DNA of 64,000 bases from Streptomyces sp. LHD-70 (lineage in GTDB: Bacteria > Actinomycetota > Actinomycetes > Streptomycetales > Streptomycetaceae): contig NZ_JAVIFW010000007.1 in NCBI RefSeq assembly GCF_031157275.1, positions 186,001 to 250,000 on the forward strand. Reading direction: 5' to 3'. Positions 25,115 through 33,649 of this stretch are shown in pieces; positions within the stretch are counted from its first letter, which is position 1, and the number at the start of each line of letters is the position of its first letter. Both the position numbers and the translations under genes were made by a program. The notes under the pieces were generated by a model, which searched no databases, was not told the origin of the DNA, and saw only the letters and a program-made list of their open reading frames with translations.

Positions 25115-25876
25115 ATGCGTACCGAAGGTGTTTCGGCTCTGGTCACCGGTGGCGCCTCCGGCCTCGGTCTGGCCACCGCACGCGAGCTCCTGGCGTCCGG
25201 CGCCCACGTGGTCCTCTTCGACCTGCCGAGCTCCGAAGGCCCGTCCGTGGCCAAGGAGTTGGGCGAACGGGCCGAGTTCGTCGCGGGGGACGTGACCGAC
25301 GAGCAGGACGTGACGCGGGCCGTCGACGCAGCGGTGGCGCAGGACCCGCTGCGCGTGGTCGTCAACTGCGCGGGGATCGGCGGCTCGGCCCGTACGGTCG
25401 GCCGGGACGGCCCGTACCCGCTGGAGCAGTTCACCAAGGTGGTCACGGTCAACCTGATCGGCACGTTCAACGTGATCCGCCTGGCCGCGGCGCGGATGGC
25501 CGACAACGAACCACTGGACGGCGACCGCGGCGTCATCGTCAACACCGCCTCGATCGCGGCCTTCGACGGACAGATCGGGCAGGCCGCGTACTCGGCGTCC
25601 AAGGGCGGCATCGTCGGCATGACCCTGCCCATCGCGCGTGACCTGGCCGGCCGGCAGATCCGGGTGTCGACGGTGGCGCCCGGCATCTTCGACACCCCGC
25701 TGCTCGGGAAGGCCCCGCAGGAGGTGCGCGACTCGCTCGGCCGCCAGGTGCCGCACCCGCCGCGCCTCGGCACTCCGGACGAGTTCGCCTCCCTGGTCGG
25801 GCACATCGTGGCCAATCCGATGCTCAACGGCGAGGTCATCCGCTTGGACGGGGCGATCCGGATGGCGCCGAAGTAG
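25115..25876 (+). CDS. SDR family dehydrogenase (3-hydroxyacyl-CoA dehydrogenase-like)
   Basis: A 253-residue short-chain dehydrogenase resembling type II 3-hydroxyacyl-CoA dehydrogenase (HSD17B10-like). NAD-binding loop [13 protein letters not shown] (residues 10-22), NNAG-equivalent NCAGIGG, catalytic Ser in [11 protein letters not shown] and Tyr-x3-Lys in YSASKGG. The end [15 protein letters not shown] is typical. ATG 25115 with GTGGGGA upstream. It would carry out the third beta-oxidation step. The TetR operator lies in the spacer shared with the MBL gene. Confidence 0.92.
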   Translation: MRTEGVSALVTGGASGLGLATARELLASGAHVVLFDLPSSEGPSVAKELGERAEFVAGDVTDEQDVTRAVDAAVAQDPLRVVVNCAGIGGSARTVGRDGPYPLEQFTKVVTVNLIGTFNVIRLAAARMADNEPLDGDRGVIVNTASIAAFDGQIGQAAYSASKGGIVGMTLPIARDLAGRQIRVSTVAPGIFDTPLLGKAPQEVRDSLGRQVPHPPRLGTPDEFASLVGHIVANPMLNGEVIRLDGAIRMAPK

Positions 25877-26038
25877 GACGTATTTGGTGTACGCGGTGTA
25901 CGCGGGGTGCCTCAACTTGGCTGACAAGTCGGCGAGTTGTCGCCCTGCCCGCGCCGCCCCGCCGATCCGCCGACCCACCAACCGGTCCCGTCCTTCCGCA
26001 CCTCGCACCCACCCACCCACCCTCTACGGAGTCGCCCC

Positions 26039-26803
26039 ATGTCCGACGTGGTCCGCACCGACTTCTCCGACAGCGTCGCCGTCATCACCCTCGACCGTCC
26101 CGAGGCCCGCAACGCCGTCGACCTCGCCGTCGCCGAGGGGGTCGCCGCCGCGCTCGACGAGCTGGACGGGCGTGACGACCTGAGCGTCGGCATCCTCACC
26201 GGGGCGGGCGGCACGTTCTGCTCCGGGATGGACCTCAAGGCCTTCCTGCGCGGCGAGCTGCCCAGCGTCGAGGGGCGCGGCTTCGGCGGGCTCACCGACG
26301 CGCCGCCGCGCAAGCCGCTGATCGCGGCGATCGAGGGGTACGCGCTCGCCGGTGGCTGTGAACTCGCCCTCGCCTGCGATCTGATCGTGGCCGCCGACGA
26401 CGCCCGGTTCGGGCTGCCCGAGGTGAAGCGCGGACTGGTCGCGGCGGGGGGCGGGCTGCTGCGGCTTCCGCAGCGCCTGCCGTACCAGATCGCCATGGAA
26501 CTCGCCCTGACCGGCGGCTTCCTCGACGCCTCGCAGGCACACGCGTACGGCCTGGTCAACCGGCTCACCGCGCCCGGCGGCGCCCTGGACGGAGCGCGGG
26601 AGCTGGCCGCCGCCATCGCTGCGAACGGGCCGCTCGCGGTCCGGGTCAGCAAGGAGGTCGTCGTCGGGTCCCTGCAGTGGTCGGCCGAGAAGGCGAGGGA
26701 GCGTCAGAAGGTTGTGGTGGAGCCGGTGTTCGTCTCCGACGATGCCCGGGAAGGGTCGCGCGCCTTCGCCGAGAAGCGCGCACCGCGCTGGACGGGCCGC
26801 TGA
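26039..26803 (+). CDS. Enoyl-CoA hydratase (crotonase family)
   Basis: A 254-residue crotonase with both hydratase glutamates: Glu in YALAGGCELALACD (about residue 106) and Glu in FGLPEVKRGL (about residue 127). The oxyanion-hole segment is GTFCSGMDLKAFL. It would hydrate 2-enoyl-CoA in the pathway of its neighbours. GGAG lies seven to eight bases before ATG 26039. It overlaps the CaiB-type stub by TGATGA, so the original operon was translationally coupled to that gene and to the acyl-CoA synthetase behind it. The 162-nt spacer before it (25877-26038) shows only GTGTACGCG repeats and a weak GACAA/TTGTC inverted repeat. Confidence 0.92.
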   Translation: MSDVVRTDFSDSVAVITLDRPEARNAVDLAVAEGVAAALDELDGRDDLSVGILTGAGGTFCSGMDLKAFLRGELPSVEGRGFGGLTDAPPRKPLIAAIEGYALAGGCELALACDLIVAADDARFGLPEVKRGLVAAGGGLLRLPQRLPYQIAMELALTGGFLDASQAHAYGLVNRLTAPGGALDGARELAAAIAANGPLAVRVSKEVVVGSLQWSAEKARERQKVVVEPVFVSDDAREGSRAFAEKRAPRWTGR

Positions 26804-27036
26804 TGACGGCCGGTCCCGCCAGTCCCCCGCCGCGATCCGGGGGTACGGGACCGCTCACCGGCGTACGGATCGTGGAGCTCGGCGGCATCGGGCCCGGACC
26901 GCTCGCCGGGATGGTACTCACCGGGCTCGGGCGTGGGACGGGCGAGGACACCCGGAGCGTGCTGGCCGAAGCGGGCCTGGCGGGGGCCGAACTCGACCGT
27001 CTGACCAGGCAAGGAGTGATCCGGGAGACAACCTGA
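26803..27036 (+). pseudogene. In-frame internally deleted CaiB/AMACR-type CoA-transferase stub (77 codons)
   Basis: The N-terminal GPLTGVRIVELGGIGPGPLA is the standard start of family III CoA-transferases and alpha-methylacyl-CoA racemases. After GMVLTGLG it continues as GEDTRSVLAEAGLAGAELDR, the standard C terminus (normally GEHTxxVLxEAGL). About 300 internal codons, including the catalytic Asp region, are missing, with the frame kept. Start (overlapping the crotonase TGA) and stop remain. No enzymatic function is expected, but it may maintain translational coupling in the operon. Confidence 0.8.
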
Positions 27037-27046
27037 ACAGTGACCC

Positions 27047-27094
27047 GAGGAGTGATCTGAGGAGTGACCCGAGGAGTGACCCGAGGAGTGATCT
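27047..27094. repeat. Four 12-nt repeats GAGGAGTGA(CCC/TCT) carrying Shine-Dalgarno cores
   Basis: Exact 12-nt periodicity with alternating endings TCT, CCC, CCC, TCT. Each unit offers GAGGAG. The last (27083-27088) is seven bases before the TTG start of the acyl-CoA synthetase, so copy number could tune initiation. Confidence 0.85.
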
Positions 27095-27095
27095 C

Positions 27096-28853
27096 TTGAC
27101 CGGTACCACGCTGACCTTCCCGGCCGTCGACGCGGGCGCCGTCCTGGCCGGTGCCGCCCATCACTTCCCCGACCGAGTCGCCGTACGCGACGGCGAGCAG
27201 TTCCTCACCTTCGCCGAACTGCACGAGCAGGCACGGCAGTTCGCGCGCGGCCTGCACGAGCACGGCATCGCACCGGGCGACACGGTCCTGCTTCTGATCC
27301 CCAACTGCCTTTGGTTTCCGGTGAGTTACTGGGGTGCGCTGTACGCGGGCGCCGTGGCCAGCCCGGCCAACCCGGCGCTGCCGCCCGCCGCGCTCGCCGC
27401 TCAACTCGCGGACTCCGGTGCGCGCGCGGTGGTCGCCCACCCCGCGTCGCTCGCCTCGGTATACGCGGCCGACGCACCGGCGCCGCACCTCACCGTCGTC
27501 GTCCCCGGCGCCGCGGGACCGACCGCGCAGGGACCGACCGCGGAGGGACCGGCCGCGCAGGGACCGACCGCCGAGGGACCGACCGCCGAGGCGCCGCCCC
27601 CACCGGCGGGCCGGACCGTGCTCGCCGCCGAGTCACTGCTCCGGTACGGGCGCGCCGAGCGGGTCGTGCGCCGCCCGGACGACCTGGCCCACCTCGCGTA
27701 CACGGGCGGGACCACGGGCCGCTCCAAGGCGGTGCGTGTGCTGCACCGCAACCTCCTCGCGAACGTCGCACAGGTCGCCTGGTTCCGGGGCGCCGCCCGC
27801 ACCGTCCTCGTCGACGGGCTGCTCGGCGCCGAGCAGGACAAGGAGCGCGCCACGGCCCACCACCACGCGCCCGGCACGGCGACCACACTCGCGGTGGCGC
27901 CGCTGTTCCACGCCATGGGCCTGATCGGGCTCGTCGGCAACACACTGGTCGGCACGACGGTGGTGCTGTGCGCGCGCTTCGACCCCGAGCGGTTCCTCGC
28001 GGATGTCGTGGAGCACCAGGTGTCCTGGCTGGGCGGCTCCCCGGCGATGTACCGGGCCCTGCTCGCCGCGCCGTCCGCCGCGGGGCTCCGCGTCGAGTCC
28101 GTCTCCAACGTCCTCTCGGGTGCGGCGCCCATCGACCCGGAGACCGTACGACGGCTCGGCGAGCTGTTCCCCAACGCGCTGGTCACCGAGGGGTACGGGC
28201 TCACCGAGGCGACCATGTCCCTCACCCTGCACCCGGTGGACCCGGCCCTCGGCACGCCGCCGGGGTCGGTCGGACTCCCCGTCCCCGGCACGGAGTTGAG
28301 CATCCGCGACCTCACCGACCCCGAGCGGGAACTGCCCGTCGGCGGGACCGGCGAGGTCTGGGCCCGCGGCCCGCAGATCACCGACGGCTACCACGGCCGC
28401 GACGACCTGACCGCGGATCAGTTCCGGGACGGCTGGCTGCGCACCGGCGACGTGGGCCGGGTGGATGAGCGCGGCTTCCTGTTCCTGTCCGGCCGGGCCA
28501 AGGACATGCTGATCTACAAGGGTTACAACGTCTATCCCCTGCACCTGGAGGACGTACTCGCCGGACACCCGGCGGTCGCCGCCGCCGCGGTCATCGGCGT
28601 ACCGCACCCGGAGGCGGGCGAGATCCCCGCCGCGTACGTGGTGCTCCGCCCCTCGGCCACGGCGAGCGCCGAGGAGCTGATGGCGTACGTGGCCGAGCGC
28701 GTCGCCCCGTACCAGCGGGTGCGGGAGCTGCACTTCGTACCCGCGCTGCCGGTGTCCGCCGCGGGCAAGATCCTCAAGACCGAACTCCGCGCACGGCATG
28801 GGGAGTTGACCGCCGAGACGGCGGCCGGGGTCACGACGAAGGGAGACCGGTGA
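27096..28853 (+). CDS. Acyl-CoA synthetase (AMP-forming, class I adenylate-forming enzyme)
   Basis: A 585-residue fatty-acid/aryl-CoA ligase. P-loop-like core YTGGTTGRSKAVRV (about residue 203), VTEGYGLTEATMS, GWLRTGDVGRVDERGFLFLSGRAKDMLIYKGYNVYP and the catalytic C-terminal Lys in SAAGKILKTEL. It activates an acid to its CoA thioester for the surrounding beta-oxidation genes. TTG 27096 is inferred: it is the only start in frame with a good Shine-Dalgarno, and the upstream frame is repeat DNA. Residues about 141-165 are an inserted Gly-Pro-Thr-Ala repeat (five 15-nt units, 27516-27590). The spacer to 29047 holds GC-rich GGTGAGCCCG repeats and no clear gene. Confidence 0.92.
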   Translation: MTGTTLTFPAVDAGAVLAGAAHHFPDRVAVRDGEQFLTFAELHEQARQFARGLHEHGIAPGDTVLLLIPNCLWFPVSYWGALYAGAVASPANPALPPAALAAQLADSGARAVVAHPASLASVYAADAPAPHLTVVVPGAAGPTAQGPTAEGPAAQGPTAEGPTAEAPPPPAGRTVLAAESLLRYGRAERVVRRPDDLAHLAYTGGTTGRSKAVRVLHRNLLANVAQVAWFRGAARTVLVDGLLGAEQDKERATAHHHAPGTATTLAVAPLFHAMGLIGLVGNTLVGTTVVLCARFDPERFLADVVEHQVSWLGGSPAMYRALLAAPSAAGLRVESVSNVLSGAAPIDPETVRRLGELFPNALVTEGYGLTEATMSLTLHPVDPALGTPPGSVGLPVPGTELSIRDLTDPERELPVGGTGEVWARGPQITDGYHGRDDLTADQFRDGWLRTGDVGRVDERGFLFLSGRAKDMLIYKGYNVYPLHLEDVLAGHPAVAAAAVIGVPHPEAGEIPAAYVVLRPSATASAEELMAYVAERVAPYQRVRELHFVPALPVSAAGKILKTELRARHGELTAETAAGVTTKGDR

Positions 28854-29046
28854 GGATCGCATGACGTTGAGCTACGGCGGGATTTCAAGGAGACCGAAGG
28901 TCGACCCGGTCGCCCCGGACCGGCCCGGTGAGCCCGGGTGAGCCCGGCGAGCCCGGTGCAGGACGCCTTGGCTATCGTGAGCCGTCCCTCGGCGTCGTCC
29001 GGCCCGCCCGGCCGCGCGCCGTCAACCGGCAGCAGAACGGGGCGAG

Positions 29047-29982
29047 ATGGCACAGGACCGGCTGATCCACGGCTGCATGGGACTGGGCGGAAGCTGGGAC
29101 CGCGAGCCGTACGGCGCGGCGGACGTGGAGCACGCGCACGCCGTGGTCGAAGCGGCGCTCGACGCGGGCATCACCACGTTCGACCACGCCGACATCTACC
29201 GGCACGGCAAGGCTGAGGCGGTCTTCGGGGAGGTACTGGCCCGCGCGCCCGAGCTGCGGGGCAGGATCACAGTGCAGACCAAGTGCGGCATCCGGCTCGC
29301 CGAGGGTGACCGGCCCGGCACGTACGACCTGCGAGGCAGCAGCATCGTGCGGTGCGTGGAGGAGAGCCTGACCCGGCTGCGCACGGACCACGTGGACACG
29401 CTGCTGCTGCACCGCCCCGACCCGCTCGCCGACCCGGAGGACATCGCCGAGGCCCTGACGTCCCTGCACGGGCAGGGTCTGGTGAAGCAGTTCGGCGTGT
29501 CCAACATGAGTGCACATCAACTGGCCCGGCTGCAGGGCCCATTGGATCTCCCGCTGGTCGTGAATCAGCTGGAGATGAGCCTGCACCGCAGGGACTGGCT
29601 GGAGTCCGAGGTTCTGGTCAACACTCCCGGGGCAGCCCAACTCGGCTTCCCGGAGGGCACGTTGGACCACTGCCGGTCGCACTCCGTACAGCTCCAGGCC
29701 TGGGGCGCCCTCGCCCAGGGTCGTTACAGCGACCGCCCCGAGACGGCGGCCGACCGGGCGACGGCCCTTCTGGTCCGCGAGCTGGCGGAGCGGAAGGGCA
29801 CCACGTCGGAGACGATCGTGCTGTGGTGGCTCCGCCGCCACCCGGCCGGCATCGTCCCGGTCATCGGCACCGCCAACCCGGCCCGCATCCGCGCCTGCCG
29901 CGACGCCACCGGCGAGCCCCGGCTCTCCCACGACGAGTGGTACGAGCTGTGGATCACGGCCCGAGGAACGCCGCTGCCCTGA
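29047..29982 (+). CDS. Aldo/keto reductase
   Basis: A 311-residue TIM-barrel oxidoreductase of the YdhF-like group. Catalytic tetrad visible: Asp in TTFDHADIY, Tyr in ADIYRHGKAE, Lys in VQTKCGI and His in LLLHRPDPLAD. The C-terminal cofactor-binding segment is GIVPVIGTANPARIRACRDA (NADPH). Full length for the family. It follows the acyl-CoA synthetase by 193 nt on the same strand but probably has its own promoter. Substrate unknown. Confidence 0.92.
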   Translation: MAQDRLIHGCMGLGGSWDREPYGAADVEHAHAVVEAALDAGITTFDHADIYRHGKAEAVFGEVLARAPELRGRITVQTKCGIRLAEGDRPGTYDLRGSSIVRCVEESLTRLRTDHVDTLLLHRPDPLADPEDIAEALTSLHGQGLVKQFGVSNMSAHQLARLQGPLDLPLVVNQLEMSLHRRDWLESEVLVNTPGAAQLGFPEGTLDHCRSHSVQLQAWGALAQGRYSDRPETAADRATALLVRELAERKGTTSETIVLWWLRRHPAGIVPVIGTANPARIRACRDATGEPRLSHDEWYELWITARGTPLP

Positions 29983-30002
29983 GGAGGCCGGGCCGCCTGG
30001 GC

Positions 30003-30941
30003 TCAGCCGGACGCGCCACCCGGCGTCAGCTCGTCCGCGTGATCGGCCGCCCACCGCGCCAGGGTGCGGCCCGGCCGCCCGAGGACCCGCTCCGTGTCCG
30101 GGTCGACCTGCGGCGGCTCCTCCGCGTACTCGGCCTGGTAGCCGAGGAGGTACTCGGCGATCTCCCCCGGGATGCCCGACGTGGTGTACATGGCGCGGGC
30201 CTGGCCGTACGTCAGCGGCTCGAAACGCAGCTCGCGGCCTAGGCCGTTTCCTTCGGGTCAGGCCGGACCCGGTCGGCGGAGGTGGTCGACCCCGGCAAGG
30301 CCCGAAGGAGACAGCCTGGCCCCGTGCCGATGGCCGCCGCCTGCTCGCGGTGGGTGAGCGCCTCGGGCCCGCTGAGCGAGTAGGCGCGCCCGGCGTGGCC
30401 GTCCTCCAGGAGCGCGGCGACGGCCACCTCGGCGATGTCGGCCTCGTGCACGGGTACGCCGATCGCGTCCGGGAAGGCGCTCCGTACCGTCGACTCGGTG
30501 CGGATCGACTCGCCCACGGGGACAGCTTGTTGGTGGCGAACTCCCCCGGCCGTACATGCGTCCACTCCAACTCCGAGGCCTCGACGGCCTGTTCGGCGGC
30601 GAGCAGCATCTCGTAGCTGCCGGGCCGCCGGACCGCGACGGCGCTGCTGGTGGGCGTGACCATGCGCCGGGCACCGCCGCGGGCCGCCCGCTCCACGAAG
30701 GCGCGGGCCTGCTCGGCCGCCGCGGCGGGGTCGAGCGCCCCGGCCAGGAAGTACAGGGCGTCCACGCCGTGGAGGGCGGCGCCGGGTTCGGTGAGGGTCC
30801 CGCCACCACTTCGACGGCCTCGGGGAGCTACGCGCCCGCCGGGTCGCGGGTGAGCGCCCGTACCTTGCGGCCCGCGTGGAGCAGGCGGTCGACCACGATG
30901 CGTCCGACCGTGCCTGTCGCTCCGGTGACCAGGATCGTCAT
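30003..30941 (-). pseudogene. NmrA/NAD(P)H-binding oxidoreductase pseudogene
   Basis: The Rossmann start MTILVTGATGTVGRIVVDRL is intact, but a TAG (30828-30830) interrupts it after DPAGA. Homology then continues in other frames (GVDALYFLAGALDPAAAAEQ; ARRMVTPTSSAVAV; IGVPVHEADIAEVAVAALLE; GIPGEIAEYLLGYQAEYAEE). There is a frameshift near 30518 and a 77-bp inverted-repeat-ended insertion at 30241-30317. Intact, it would encode a roughly 280-290-residue NAD(P)-binding protein. Confidence 0.85.
30241..30317. mobile_element. MITE-like 77-bp insertion with about 25-bp imperfect terminal inverted repeats
   Basis: The left end AGGCCGTTTCCTTCGGGTCA mirrors the right end (complement AGGCTGTCTCCTTCGGGCCT) with about 20 of 25 positions matching. 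It interrupts the homology of the NmrA pseudogene. GGCC flanks both ends (30236-30239 and 30318-30321) and could be a target duplication. There is no coding capacity. Confidence 0.55.
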
Positions 30942-31079
30942 GCCTCTGCCCCTTCGTTCTGGACGCCGAACTCCTCGGCGTGGCGCAGAGGTTAAGCAGC
31001 TCGCGGTGGTACGCGCACCTCGGCTCATGTCTCGTTTGACGGCCGTCGGGGCACCGCTTCCGACCGTAGGATTCGCCCC

Positions 31080-31431
31080 ATGGAGGCGCTCGCTGACCGG
31101 CTCGTACCGGACGAACTGTGGGCGGTGGCCGAGCCCTCATGTCGGCGCCGCGCCCCCGCAGCCAGGGCAGCGGCAGGTCCGCCGCGGACCGCCGCCAGGT
31201 GCTCGTCGCGGTGGTGTACGTCCTGACGAGCGGCTGCGCCTGGCAGCTCCTCCCGCCGGCCTTCGGCTGACCGTGCCCACGGCACACCGCTGGTTCAGCC
31301 GCTGGACCCGCGCGGGCTTCTGGCGGGACCTGCGTGCGGCGACGGCCACCGCCCCGGCGCTCGCGGCGTGGACGCGCGCGCTGCACGAGTGCGCGGAGCG
31401 GCGCGTGTACGTCCAGGGCGTCGACGCCTGA
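31080..31431 (+). pseudogene. IS5-family transposase relic (DUF4096-type N-terminal region)
   Basis: MEALADRLVPDELWAVAEP is the usual start of this transposase class. It continues after a frameshift as RSAADRRQVLVAVVYVLTSG and CAWQLLPPAFG. After a second frameshift it reads TAHRWFSRWTRAGFWRDL and ends early. The DDE catalytic region is absent, so it is immobile. No terminal inverted repeats were found at its edges. Confidence 0.78.
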
Positions 31432-31552
31432 GGTGGCGGCGCCGCGGGCGCGCGAAATTCACCAACTGAGACATGGCCGAGGAGCCCTCGTACGAGCGCG
31501 GGCTGATCAGGCCCGAGGGTTGATCAGCCGAGCCGAGCCGAGCCGGGGCCGC

Positions 31553-31930
31553 TCACAGCTGCCGCATCGCCACCCGCCGCATCCGCCGGATCCGGCGCCG
31601 CAGGATCCGTACCGCGTCTGCCGCTCCGAGGGCGTGGTCGCGGCGGTCCGGCTGCGGGGTGAGCGGCAGCAGGTAGCGGGTGCGGTCGCTCTCCAGGAGG
31701 CACAGGGGCGGCTCGCCCCCGTGCGCCACGGGCGCGAGCAGGATGCGGAAGGGGCGCGGCGGGTCGTCCGGGAGTTCAGCGTCGAGCACGGCGGTCTCCC
31801 GGCCGAGTGCACGGCGGTACGCGACAACCTTGCCGTCCACGAGGAGTTCGACCGCGCCGTGGACACCGGCGACCTGGACCGTCACGGAGTGGCCGTTCTG
31901 GTCGATGTGGAAGCGCTGAGCCGTGGCCAT
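31553..31930 (-). CDS. Hypothetical protein, beta-rich with basic tail (125 aa)
   Basis: Starts MATAQRFHIDQNGHSVTVQV, suggestive of beta strands (HGAVELLVDGKVVAYRRA; PFRILLAPVAHGGEPPLCLL). It ends in an Arg-rich helix (VRILRRRIRRMRRVAMRQL) that may bind nucleic acid or the membrane surface. GGGAGG precedes ATG 31930. It shares orientation with the phosphotransferase-like gene upstream (gap 86 nt). No family recognised. Confidence 0.72.
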   Translation of the reverse strand: MATAQRFHIDQNGHSVTVQVAGVHGAVELLVDGKVVAYRRALGRETAVLDAELPDDPPRPFRILLAPVAHGGEPPLCLLESDRTRYLLPLTPQPDRRDHALGAADAVRILRRRIRRMRRVAMRQL

Positions 31931-32016
31931 GGCGTGCCTCCCGCCGCTGGGCTCGCTCGCACGAGGGGCTGTGTCTCCAGCGTAGGCGGGTGCCGGGCCA
32001 TTGCGCCGTTCGGGCG

Positions 32017-33099
32017 TCACGGGCGCCGTGCGGGGACCGGCCTCAGGTCGGGCCGGCGGGCGCGGATGCGCTGGCGCAGGTCCGTGCTGAGTCGGCCGAG
32101 TCGGCGCAGATCGGCCCGGTCGGCCGTCATCCCGGCGACGACGCCGAGCCGGTGCACGAGCCGTTCCCGCGCGGTGGCGGTGCCCCACTCCCAGTCCTCG
32201 TCGGCGATCCGCACCAGGTGGTCGCCCGTACCGCGACGGGCCTTCTCGACCAGCGCGTCCCCGCGGAGCAGCCACCCCGCGCAGGCGTCGACGAGACCGG
32301 CCTTGGGGCTGTCCTCGCGCCCGTCGCCGAGATCGGTGCCGGTCGCCGCGCGCCAGGCTGTGCGGTACGCGGACTCCGCCCGGTCGAGGAGCGGGGCGGG
32401 GGCCGCGGTGACGCACCAGCAGGTGGGGAAGCCGATCCGCAGGTACGCGAGTTCCATCAGGCCGCTGCCCAGTGCGGCCTGTTCGAAGTCGATGAACCGG
32501 ACGCCGTCGGCGGTGTGCAGGTCGTTGCCGGGGCACGGGTCGCCGTGCAGCAGGGCTTGACCCGGCGCCCGGTCGAGGCGGTCGAGCCGGTCGAGCCGGT
32601 CGAGGAGCGCGTCGAGCTCGTCGCGGACTCCATGCGGGGCGGGGACGTCGAGTACGTCGGCGAGCCCGAGGAAGGCGGTGACGTCTCGCTCGTCCGGGCC
32701 TGACCACCGCGGCAGGGTTCCGGTGTCCTGCGGGCGGGCGGTGGCGTGCAGCCGGGCGAGGGCCGCCGCGTAGTCGACGGTCCAGTCGGCGGGGAGGCGG
32801 CGCCGGTGCCGCAGGTCCTCCAGGACCAGGACGCGCTCGTGCGGGTCGGTGGCGCGCAGGGCGGGCGCTACGGGCGGGGCGGCGCGGGCGGCGAGCCGGA
32901 GCGCGGTCACCTCGCGCGTGTACCGTTCGTCCGCCTCCGGGGCGTCGACCAGCTGCTTCACGACCGCGGTGTCTCCGGCCACCGTCACCACCCGCCAGAC
33001 GCGCGAGCGCGGGCTGCTGTCCAGGGGGTCGGTGTGCACGACGGGGGCGAGGCCGGCTCGGAGCCGTAATGGTTCGTTCAGCGGGGTTGGCGGCGTCAT
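32017..33099 (-). CDS. Aminoglycoside phosphotransferase-fold (APH/ChoK-like) kinase
   Basis: About 360 residues. Kinase-like motifs: VVKQLVDAPEADERYTREV (ATP-binding Lys and helix C Glu), LLHGDPCPGNDLHTADGV (catalytic HGD...N) and RFIDFEQAALGSGLMELAY (metal-binding Asp). Also a small LDRLDRLDRLDR repeat before the catalytic loop, from 9-nt tandem units. Small-molecule kinase of unknown substrate. The start is uncertain: ATG 33099 or 33117, both without strong ribosome-binding sites and directly beside a heptanucleotide repeat. Confidence 0.82.
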   Translation of the reverse strand: MTPPTPLNEPLRLRAGLAPVVHTDPLDSSPRSRVWRVVTVAGDTAVVKQLVDAPEADERYTREVTALRLAARAAPPVAPALRATDPHERVLVLEDLRHRRRLPADWTVDYAAALARLHATARPQDTGTLPRWSGPDERDVTAFLGLADVLDVPAPHGVRDELDALLDRLDRLDRLDRAPGQALLHGDPCPGNDLHTADGVRFIDFEQAALGSGLMELAYLRIGFPTCWCVTAAPAPLLDRAESAYRTAWRAATGTDLGDGREDSPKAGLVDACAGWLLRGDALVEKARRGTGDHLVRIADEDWEWGTATARERLVHRLGVVAGMTADRADLRRLGRLSTDLRQRIRARRPDLRPVPARRP

Positions 33100-33111
33100 G
33101 AACTCATGGTG

Positions 33112-33160
33112 GCTCATGGCTCATGGCTCGTGACTCATGGTTCGTGGCTCGTGACTCACG
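33112..33160. repeat. Seven tandem heptamers RCTCRTG
   Basis: Units GCTCATG, GCTCATG, GCTCGTG, ACTCATG, GTTCGTG, GCTCGTG, ACTCACG in exact 7-nt register, in the divergent spacer between the kinase-like gene and the DUF1801 gene. Confidence 0.85.
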
Positions 33161-33218
33161 GACGGGGGCGGCCAGTTGGCGCGGCCGGTTGTCAGTGGCC
33201 CCGCCTAGAGTCGGGGGC

Positions 33219-33617
33219 ATGACGAACGATGTGCCCGAGGCATGGCAGTCCTGTCTCGAAGCGGCGAGCGCGGAAGTGGCCGCGATCGCACGCCGGGCCC
33301 GCGAGGTGGTCCGGGACGCGGTCCCGGACGCCGTGGAGGAGGTCGACGTACCGGCGCGACTCCTCGCCTTCACCTACGCACCCGGCACGTACAAGGGCAT
33401 CGCGGTGGGCCTCGTCCTGCACTCCAGACATGTGAATCTGCAGTTCGGCGAGGGAGTTGAGCTGACCGCGCACGATCCGGACGGCCTGCTCACCGGCACG
33501 GGCAAGAAGGCCCGCCATGTGAAGCTCCACGCCCCTGAGGATCCGGAGGATCCACGCGTGGCGGAGCTGGTACGCGCCGCCGCTGCACGACGCCGCGCCC
33601 AACTGACCGACGGGTAG
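33219..33617 (+). CDS. DUF1801 family protein
   Basis: A 132-residue protein of the YdhG-like DUF1801 fold: VRDAVPDAVEEVDVPARLLAFTYAPGTYKGIAVGLVLHSRHVNLQF and GTGKKARHVKLHAPEDPEDPRV cover the domain. TAGAGT (33206-33211) seven bases before the ATG suggests a leaderless transcript. It is followed 32 nt later by a histidine phosphatase, probably in one operon. The domain's function is not established. Confidence 0.85.
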   Translation: MTNDVPEAWQSCLEAASAEVAAIARRAREVVRDAVPDAVEEVDVPARLLAFTYAPGTYKGIAVGLVLHSRHVNLQFGEGVELTAHDPDGLLTGTGKKARHVKLHAPEDPEDPRVAELVRAAAARRRAQLTDG

Positions 33618-33649
33618 GCGGACATGAAGCACGCACGGGGGGAATCGAC

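Noticed and set aside
28861..28941. 26-codon frame MTLSYGGISRRPKVDPVAP after the acyl-CoA synthetase
   Set aside because: Too short to assign and only a weak Shine-Dalgarno; could be another stub, but no family end is recognisable.
32017..33099. Antibiotic resistance by the two APH-fold proteins (here and at 62444)
   Set aside because: The fold is shared by many small-molecule kinases. Neither protein has a resistance-specific context, and one has HGE instead of HGD.
33112..33160. Heptamer array considered as a CRISPR or phase-variation locus
   Set aside because: Units are 7 nt without spacers. It is a simple tandem repeat and lies outside coding sequence except possibly the first codons of an uncertain start.
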